Position numbers and translations under genes: made by a program
From: Allodiplogaster sudhausi
Lineage: Eukaryota; Nematoda; Chromadorea; Rhabditida; Diplogasteridae
DNA: 64,000 nucleotides
Assembly (NCBI GenBank): GCA_945643635.1
Contig: CALZFC010000043.1
Location: forward strand, 1,661,501-1,725,500
Direction: 5' to 3'
The notes under the pieces: generated by a model
Seen by the model: the letters and a program-made list of their open reading frames with translations, nothing else
What the model was told of the DNA's origin: nothing
Databases searched by the model: none
Shown here: positions 33,620 to 64,000 of the stretch, piece after piece
Numbering within the stretch: position 1 is the first letter of the stretch
Layout of the letters: each line of letters begins with the position of its first letter

Positions 33620-33960
33620 GATGGGCTTGTGGGTCGGAAGCCGAAGGGAATATGGGTGAGGAGGGCAAGGCCGCAGCTAGGGCATTAGCAACGAAAGCGA
33701 GAACAACCGGAATGCTTGAGAGGTCTACGTGAACAGTAGATCCTAGAGACAACTGATTCGTCTTAGAGTGACGGATAAATAGCAAGAAACGAAGATGGAG
33801 GGATAAGTCCTGACATTAAAGTGAATAACAACAGCAAAATGTGGGCGAGAGTCCGCCGTTACGACGGATGTGTCAACCACTACAAGAAATGAGAATCTGC
33901 GAGAGGAGGCGCGCCTCGAGGGGGAAGAGAGGACCGCTCTCGCCGAGGTCAGAAGCCGCT
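33620..33960. other. Stretch with weak coding hints
   Basis: Only a short plus-strand frame at about 33885-33995 (REEARLEGEERTALAEV) and an opposing possible minus-strand exon at 33966-33994 bordered by CTGCAG and GTAAGA. Neither can be connected securely. Confidence 0.5.
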
Positions 33961-34033
33961 CTTACCAGCTGGTCCCAGTCTCCTCGAGCTTGACCTGCAG
34001 ATGATAAACTCAGGGTGGGTGGGTGGGACTAAA

Positions 34034-34176
34034 CACCCTACGAACGCTCGTCGTAGAATGCTCTCTTTTCCTCTTGTCCGCCCTTCGCTACCCTTACTGT
34101 ACCCTAACTTGCACATCATTCCACATTTGAAAACCCGTCTATTTCACGGTCCACTACTAGAGACAAGTAATCAGCA
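34034..34176 (-). repeat. Mini element 3' LTR
   Basis: 143-bp direct copy of 35192-35334; the main visible differences are ACTAC(T/G)AGAG and the base after CAGCAA. Confidence 0.5.
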
Positions 34177-34876
34177 ATTATATGGTCATCCCTCCCATAT
34201 AACCCCGATTACTGTCTCTCTACTGACCCGTTCCATAGCCACACCAACGAGATAATAGTTTATCGAGTAGGGACACAACCGGGTCCGATAGAAAAACGAA
34301 AGTCCCCTTCTGTTAGGAGCAGAGGAGGAATCTAAGGAGCTGTAGGCCCAAAACCTGGATGCGTGCCTCCCGAGGCGATAGCCCATACCCTCCCGGTCAA
34401 CAGAATAACCTCTCTAACACCTTCGAGATCAGCGAGGGAGGAGGAAATGACTCACCAAGAGTTGTAACGAGCCTCCTTGTTCCTAGACGCTTCAGAGGAA
34501 GAGGACCCAGTCGACGAAGCGGCTTGTGTGATCACGAGGGCCCTTCTGGTGACCTCGTCAAGGCATCCGGACAGGACCTTGGCCTTATCCAAAGCGTCCC
34601 AGAATCCGGGATTGGCATCGGCCAATCGCATGTGTGTGAGCCTCTCCTCCAGCTTCTCCTTAGCCGTAGCGATGCTGGCGAGGGATCCATTCCACGAACC
34701 GGCAGACTCAGCTTGGTCTAGGTCGGACAGCGCCTCAACCAGAGGCTTCGCTGACTCGCGATACACTGCAAGCACACTCTCGATAAATCACCATACCAAC
34801 TCTTGGATGGGTGACAAGAACGGGTCCCAACTGAGGACCCGACCTCCCCAAATTGAGGGAGGATAACCAGCTCTGG

Positions 34877-35092
34877 TTATAGGGGGAAAAACACGACCAC
34901 TCTGGTCTGCGAGAGGGCAAAAACCTTTGGTGGAGAACTGCGGAACTTCTCGACGGGGGGCGGCGCCACTGCAATCGACTGGAAAAGCACTTGCCGGACC
35001 CTCTCTGCGAACTCTTCCGGCGAAAAGTGGCCGGATGGGGCAGCTGGGCCGGGTGGAGGAGCCGGTGGCTGACCTCCTTGGTTATCTGCCAT
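34877..35092 (-). pseudogene. Short gag-like ORF of the mini element
   Basis: ATG at 35092 just downstream of the primer site, reading MADNQGGQPPAPPPG then FSPEEFAERVRQVLFQ. A Pro-rich start followed by a helix suits an LTR-element gag N-terminus. It ends after 71 codons; a related helical stretch (REYAKPL-like, EALSDLDQAESAG) continues in another frame at 34452-34775, so the gag is broken. Confidence 0.5.
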
Positions 35093-35191
35093 CACGTAAC
35101 TGGAAATAAACAGAAACAGTCCGCCTTACTGGCGGGATATTATATGAAATCTGAGAAAAGAAAATCTTAACAGAAATGAAACCTGTCACCA

Positions 35192-35334
35192 CACCCTACG
35201 AACGCTCGTCGTAGAATGCTCTCTTTTCCTCTTGTCCGCCCTTCGCTACCCTTACTGTACCCTAACTTGCACATCATTCCACATTTGAAAACCCGTCTAT
35301 TTCACGGTCCACTACGAGAGACAAGTAATCAGCA
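35192..35334 (-). repeat. Mini element 5' LTR
   Basis: Partner of 34034-34176, abutting the TGGTGACAGG primer site. Confidence 0.5.
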
Positions 35335-35769
35335 AATATGTAAATGTAAGAGAATCTAGTTCAGGAGGTGCCGCCGGTCCTCGCCGTGCTTTCTTTGGTG
35401 GCGACGTCGATGATGGTTGTGGCAGCGGCGGACCTGGCTACGGCCCTCCTTCTTCGTGAGTCTTGCGTGGCCTGGGATTCTCAATGATCAAGTCATCTCG
35501 CAGCTGGAAGAGTTACCAACGATGGCCTTTCGAGTAGCTAGTATGTTAACCTTACTAACATTTATGAACTGACTTTTAGAATGTTGTAAAGACTTATATA
35601 ATATCCATTTATGCACACCTTATTGTAGAAGCAGTCTTTATTCATAACTGATCTAAATAGTTTTTTTTGTTTCCTATTTGTTATATTAGGATGCATGTGT
35701 GAATTTAGTGATCTGAGGACGGCTAAATGCTATTTTAATAGGAATATTTCGTCATGAGCCTTGTTTGTT

Positions 35770-36350
35770 GTCAAAAAAATGATTTGCCTTTTTTAACGGC
35801 CGTCAAAACGGCCATCCATTATTTACAGCCGTTAAAATTGGCTTGCCACTTTTGAAGGGTCAAACATTTGGCTTGCCATTTTTTCTGCCCGCTGAATTTG
35901 CCAAGTTGCCATTTTTGACGGCTGTCAAAATTGCCAAGTTGCTCGGCCGACAGCCGCTTCCTCGTGGCACGTTTAACAGCTGTTAAAAATGGCAAATCCT
36001 TTTGCTAATTCTGATAGTTGTCTGTGACATTTTTTATAAGTGAAAGACTTGCCAAAACCGTTGAAATTTTGAACATATGCAAATTGCGCCATGGAAAATT
36101 TTGAGGCCATCAAATTTGGCATGCTATGAATCGACTTTTAAAGACCTCTATTTTTGCCACGCCAAATTGTTTTCCTGTTAAATATGCCGAAGCCGGGTTG
36201 TCAATAATTAGGACACAATTCTGTGGCTCAGCCATTTTTGTCGCTTGTTCATTGTTCCCGTCATTTTATTAACCGTCGTATTTGTCATGACAAGTTTGAA
36301 TCAATGAATAAAATTCTGCCACATTTGCTTGTGTGTTTTACCTGCCAAAT
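35770..36350. repeat. Right subterminal motif zone
   Basis: Copies such as TTAACGGCCGTCAAAACGGC (about 35795), ACAGCCGTTAAAATTGGC (about 35823) and TTTGACGGCTGTCAAAATTG (about 35912). Clustered imperfect palindromes near a transposon end are typical transposase-binding or regulatory arrays; that role is inferred. Confidence 0.5.
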
Positions 36351-36352
36351 TT

Positions 36353-36995
<643 letters not shown>

Positions 36996-37055
36996 GCGGG
37001 ACCATTCTTACGGCTTTAGGGGCACCAAGACTCTAACAAATTGCCCCTTTATAGG

Positions 37056-37061
37056 AATAAA
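37056..37061 (+). terminator. AATAAA polyadenylation signal after H3
   Basis: GGAATAAAAAAAG about 60 bases after the H3 stop codon. Confidence 0.5.
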
Positions 37062-37381
37062 AAAAGTTGGTTAGACTAGAATCACGAAATCGTCAAATTG
37101 TCATGAAATAATATGTCACGTCGAAATGTGTACTTAGAAGGTGCAAAATAATTTGTGTGGAGCTATTGACGGATCGTGTTTGTGCTTGCTTTTCACATGG
37201 GAATGGCAGAGTTGACCGAGAAGACTGTGTGAGCTGAAGATCCTCTTTTCCTTGTCTGAGCAGAAGTAGTGCGGACAGCCGAAGAGGAGGGACTTGTTTT
37301 ATGGCCGCGGATGTGGAGGCAGATCAAGAGAGCTTCTCGGTAATCCTCAACATTTCCTTTTTTGATGCAGATACATTTGAA

Positions 37382-38666
37382 TTATGATTTGTAATTTGTA
37401 TATAATATATTCTGACCAACCTTGACACAGATGAATGTCACGAGTGGATCAATGACGGGGAACCATGCAAAGAGAACAGGATTCCATTGAGACAACCAAT
37501 CAATACGCCAGTCCATGAGGGGGCAGTAGATAGCGGAGTACACGGGAACGTGTACTGTCAGGAAGGGAACGAGGAACTGCAACCACAATCACAATCTTTG
37601 ATCCTAACAACATAACTCACCTGAATCATCATAAGTTTACAAAGTGTTCGCTGCATTGCTTTTGTCTTGTCTGAAAGATGGCAGCTCGTGGAGCGGAAAT
37701 AGACGCCTGAATTGATAGCAGGAATAAAACCTCTATAGTCTGAAAGCTTACCGATCATTTTCATGCAGAAAACGATTGTGAGAGTTGTGGAGACAAGAAT
37801 GAAGAAGAGAAGAATGACAGCCACGCGCACGAGGAGGTTGTAGTGGATTCCCTCCTGAACAACACAATCTTGGATTCTCTTACAACTCCTTCCAACTACA
37901 CTGTTTTACATCAAATGTCGCGACAAAGAAGGGAACACGATCTCCCACCATCGCTGCGACGTCCGGGCCATATCGGTTTATCTCAATTTATCAAGACTTA
38001 TCTTCATATATTCAAATTACCGCTCTTCCAATACCTGCTGGGAAAAGAGGGGGGGGATAAGAGTGAAAGTGGAAGCGAACCTCGGCCTCGGTTCCCCATG
38101 CGGCTGTTGCGAAGAGAGCAGTGAAGGCCACGCTGATTGCCGCTGGGAGGAAGACGAATGGCCGGAAGATCTTCCGACTCCACACTTGACGATGCTGATA
38201 CCTTACAACCGAACAGGAGGGAATCGGAAGAGATCTTGAGAAGTAAAAGAGTGCAAGAGCGGACTTGCAGATGGCCAGATATCGGTAGACGAAAGCGAGT
38301 GTTGGCATGCAGATTGTCTGAGTGAGAAGGAAGACGAAGATGATGAGGGGCAGCTTGCCGCTGGCTACGTGTTCCCACACTTCACCCTTGTTCACGACGA
38401 GAATCGCTTGGTCGCGAGACAGGAACATCTTCAATCGACATTGGGTCAATTAACGACGACGATAGATAATACTAGAATGATACCGGCATAGCAAAGATGT
38501 AGATGGCGGAGTAGGCAATGTTAAAGGTGCAAGAGTACTTGAGGAGGTTGCTGAGAAGGCCCGTGTCATCGCAGCAACGACGACGAAGTACGAAGAACAG
38601 CAGAAGGAGATTCAGCAAGATAGAGAGGATGCACGCCAAGAAAGAGTTCGACTTCTCGCCATGCAT
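37382..38666 (-). CDS. Nematode serpentine (7TM) chemoreceptor
   Basis: Seven-helix receptor of the nematode SR type, expected at the plasma membrane of sensory cells (family knowledge). Exons are 38666-38477, 38428-38084 (with an optional in-frame intron of about 63 bp near 38190-38255), 37854-37621 and 37576-37382. TM1 is FLACILSILLNLLLLFFVL, TM2 starts in YSCTFNIAYSAIYIFAM, TM3 is in LPLIIFVFLLTQTICMP, TM4 in IFRPFVFLPAAISVAF, TM5 in LLVRVAVILLFFILVST, and TM6-7 follow in the last exon with the signature FPVIDPLVTFICV. I chose ATG 38666 because the in-frame codon further upstream is GTG. Which SR subfamily cannot be told. Confidence 0.5.
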
Positions 38667-38684
38667 TCTCCCTCCGACCTTCAC

Positions 38685-39244
38685 ACCGACAGTACACTGC
38701 CAGAGCCTAGCTTATCTTTGCGTTTGAGACTCGGGCCAATGAAATTAGTGGAGTAGTAGCACTCCAGTAGAAGATAACAACGTTACCCGTCAAGTATGCA
38801 GAAAGATGTCTGTATACAGATAGGAACTAAAAGAATGAGGACAGCATCAGAGAGCAGCGACACTGAGATCCCGTGACTCGGGAATCGCCGCTAAATTCGT
38901 TTTATAACTTTTATAATAAGTTTGTTGGAATGCGCATGTGGTTCATGATTCATCAATAGAACTGTGATTGGAAAAAAATCCTGTCTGATTTCTTGTAGTA
39001 TGTAACTGGTCACAGACCAAAGCTGGATACATTATATTAAATCTGAAGAAAAATCATAATTTGCCGATTAATAGACCAAGTCTTTGTTTTAAACAATTAT
39101 GCAGACATGTAGGAGATTTAAACCTGTATGCATGTGTTTGATAATATTCAGTCCTGGCATGAGTAATCACTGAGTATGCACGTCCTCATTTGTTTTATTT
39201 CATTAAAAAAACATTCAGAAATTCATGCATTTGTACTTGAAGAA
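38685..39244. other. Spacer between chemoreceptor and ShK peptide gene
   Basis: AT-rich, no coding signal seen; holds the 3' end of the ShK gene, including AATAAA (minus strand, 39194-39199). Confidence 0.5.
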
Positions 39245-39571
39245 TCAGCACTTCTTGCATGACTTAGGACAACGCACGGTAAGGTGCAGCCAACGAGACT
39301 CGTCGCAGAACTGACCCAGCACCGAGCAGAAAAAGCCTCAAAGGAAAAACCAATTGGCTTGCTAGGTGCTAGACTAAAGAATACTATACTTGTTTGTATG
39401 TAAATATAAACAATAACAATAAAATACTTAATTTGAGGGCAAATAATTGATACTATCACTAAGAGGGAAGAGTCACTGCTACTTACCCGGATCGTCCTCG
39501 CATTCTGCATTAATTTGAAGAAATGATGCAAAGGCAACAAGGAGGAGAAGAAGAATAGTGACGGTCTTCAT
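39245..39571 (-). CDS. Small secreted ShK-domain peptide (58 residues)
   Basis: Two exons, 39571-39487 and 39336-39245, phase 1 junction (CCG G / GC TTT). Exon 1 gives a clear signal peptide (MKTVTILLLLLVAFASFLQ) and the first Cys. Exon 2 ends in CPKSCKKC and brings the Cys total of the mature peptide to six, with the ShK-type spacing (C, C, C, then CxxxC and CxxC at the end). ShK modules are common in nematode secreted proteins and can block potassium channels or simply be structural; no activity can be claimed here. It may lack one conserved residue of channel-blocking ShK peptides. A TATATA box lies about 85 bases upstream (39653-39659) and AATAAA about 45 bases downstream. Confidence 0.5.
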
Positions 39572-39652
39572 TAGAACAACGAGATCTTAAGAAACAGGGA
39601 AGAATTCCAGAGGCAATCCACCCGAATTGCTGAGCTCTCGTAGATCGGTGCA

Positions 39653-39659
39653 ATATATA
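39653..39659 (-). promoter_or_regulatory. TATA box upstream of ShK peptide gene
   Basis: Minus strand CACTATATATTGC, 82-88 bases before the ATG at 39571, in an otherwise CT-rich promoter. Confidence 0.5.
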
Positions 39660-39664
39660 GTGAG

Positions 39665-40550
39665 AGGGAAAGGGGAAGTCATCTGCCCTCCCATGGATCT
39701 GCCATTCTTTCTCTGCATGATTCATTGTCGCAAATCCTGCAGCTATGCGAATCTTTCTTCTTTGTTGCTTTTTTCTTTGTCCCTCCCCTTGTTCTTTCTT
39801 CTCCCTTCCCGTGTTCTCGTCACTCCAATTCCTCTCTTCACTTCCCGTCGACAGTTGTGCACACGAGCACATTCATTCATGTCTGGGATAGTCTTGAATT
39901 ACTCACTCTTCAATTTCCTGATCCTTGCAATGAATGCACATGCCACACGTTTGCGTTGCTGTTCTGCAGAAGACTCTATAAATCGCTAACATTTACTATA
40001 ACGAACGTCATGAAGCAAGTGTCGAAAATGAAGAATGGAAGCTTATTTGGCAGGGATTTCATCGGATCAGCTCGTAATAAAATTTGAATAGGAAGACATT
40101 ATAGTAATGAAGATATTGGAGTAAGAATTGTATAAAATCACTCAGTCGACAAACAATAGGGCAGTGGCAAATTGAAAGAATGACATTCCTAGGAAGCGAA
40201 AGAATAATAGCATGGAAACCGCACTGCGTTCAGAAAAAAGAATCTGAGAAACATTGTAGAAGAAATGTTAGTGCTAAACTTCTCATAGGACGGGAGAAAA
40301 AGGATTCCCGTTAGCATCGACTATCACCGAGAAGAAGAGAGACGTCAAATGAGAGAACACTAGGCTAACACTCAGGCAACGGTTAAAGCTTCTGGCAGCA
40401 CGAAGAGTAGCAATAACAATCAAGGAAGGATAAATAAACGAGTCCATGAATTGATCTAAGGAATGGCACAGCAGTTAGAGTGGTGAACCTGCCATCATAA
40501 ATTGAAGACAATTTAGTAAGTGGAATTTAAGAGATGAACTAGATCGATTA
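39665..40550. other. Spacer with no supported gene
   Basis: Several open frames of about 120 codons occur on the plus strand at 39627-40087, but they have no domain, no splice logic and overlap the ShK promoter. Nothing else seen. Confidence 0.5.
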
Positions 40551-40555
40551 ATTAA

Positions 40556-64000
<23,445 letters not shown>

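Larger units (their letters stand above)
34034..35334 (-). mobile_element. 1.3-kb LTR mini-retrotransposon (TRIM-like)
   Basis: 143-bp direct repeats (34034-34176 and 35192-35334) flank 1,015 bp. On the minus strand the LTR starts TGCTGATTAC, and a primer site TGGTGACAGGT directly follows the 5' LTR (35181-35191). A purine-rich GGGAGGGATG lies near the 3' LTR. I found no clear target duplication. Inside are only short gag-like frames, so this is either a TRIM or an internally deleted larger element. Confidence 0.5.

Noticed and set aside
39627..40087. Two 120-codon plus-strand frames
   Set aside because: Overlap the ShK promoter, low-complexity Phe/Leu/Ser content, no splice or domain support.

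Overview
The window looks like nuclear DNA of a nematode. Genes are split by short introns (about 45-150 bp) with GT-AG and a few GC-AG borders. It carries a nematode-type serpentine chemoreceptor, a tiny secreted ShK-type peptide, a giant von Willebrand A/FN3/EGF matrix protein, a BEL/Pao retrotransposon and long (CT)n/(GA)n tracts. The species cannot be fixed by eye; the moderate GC content and compact introns would suit a clade I nematode such as a Trichuris relative, but that is a guess.

Left part, plus strand. Positions 89-12864 hold the 3' two thirds of a TMEM131 gene (membrane protein for procollagen export), whose exons can be phased almost end to end. Its first visible intron contains a nearly complete but broken BEL/Pao element (925-7452, on the minus strand) with 349/350-bp LTRs and a possible 5-bp target duplication. 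After 3.3 kb of CT-rich spacer comes a STARD10-type START-domain lipid transfer gene (16198-17809) with an apparent 1-nt deletion.

Middle part. A histone H3 gene is cut in two: its N-terminal tail is at 18707-18763 and the rest at 36424-36995. The halves are separated exactly by a 17,646-bp segment (18770-36415) with about 65-bp terminal inverted repeats, TATA on both outer sides, and about 600-bp subterminal zones full of short palindrome-like motifs. Inside are an 891-codon intronless ORF with the motif order of an RNase-H-fold transposase plus a C-terminal PHD-like zinc cluster, an unidentified multi-exon minus-strand gene (about 28.2-33.6 kb) with signs of decay, scattered plus-strand exons, a non-LTR reverse transcriptase fragment, a 1.3-kb LTR mini-element and a 420-bp tandem repeat. 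I read this as a giant TIR transposon that inserted into the H3 gene and carries or has collected other DNA. It is the most interesting object in the window.

Right part, minus strand. A seven-transmembrane chemoreceptor (37382-38666) and a 58-residue ShK-type secreted peptide (39245-39571) are followed by a giant extracellular matrix gene from 40556 to beyond 64000. Read 5' to 3', the latter has a repeat exon ending in a von Willebrand A (vWA) domain, a single 13.75-kb exon of acidic PTD/PDG repeats leading into a second vWA, further vWA domains, an FN3 domain, a Cys-rich segment, a calcium-binding EGF and a short C-terminal domain. The repeats are organised in 852-bp units with extra 417-bp half units and in 3.4-3.8-kb higher-order blocks, which points to recent unequal exchange. 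The architecture is like nematode DIG-1/mesocentin. The matrix protein and TMEM131 both relate to extracellular matrix, but nothing here shows that they are co-regulated.
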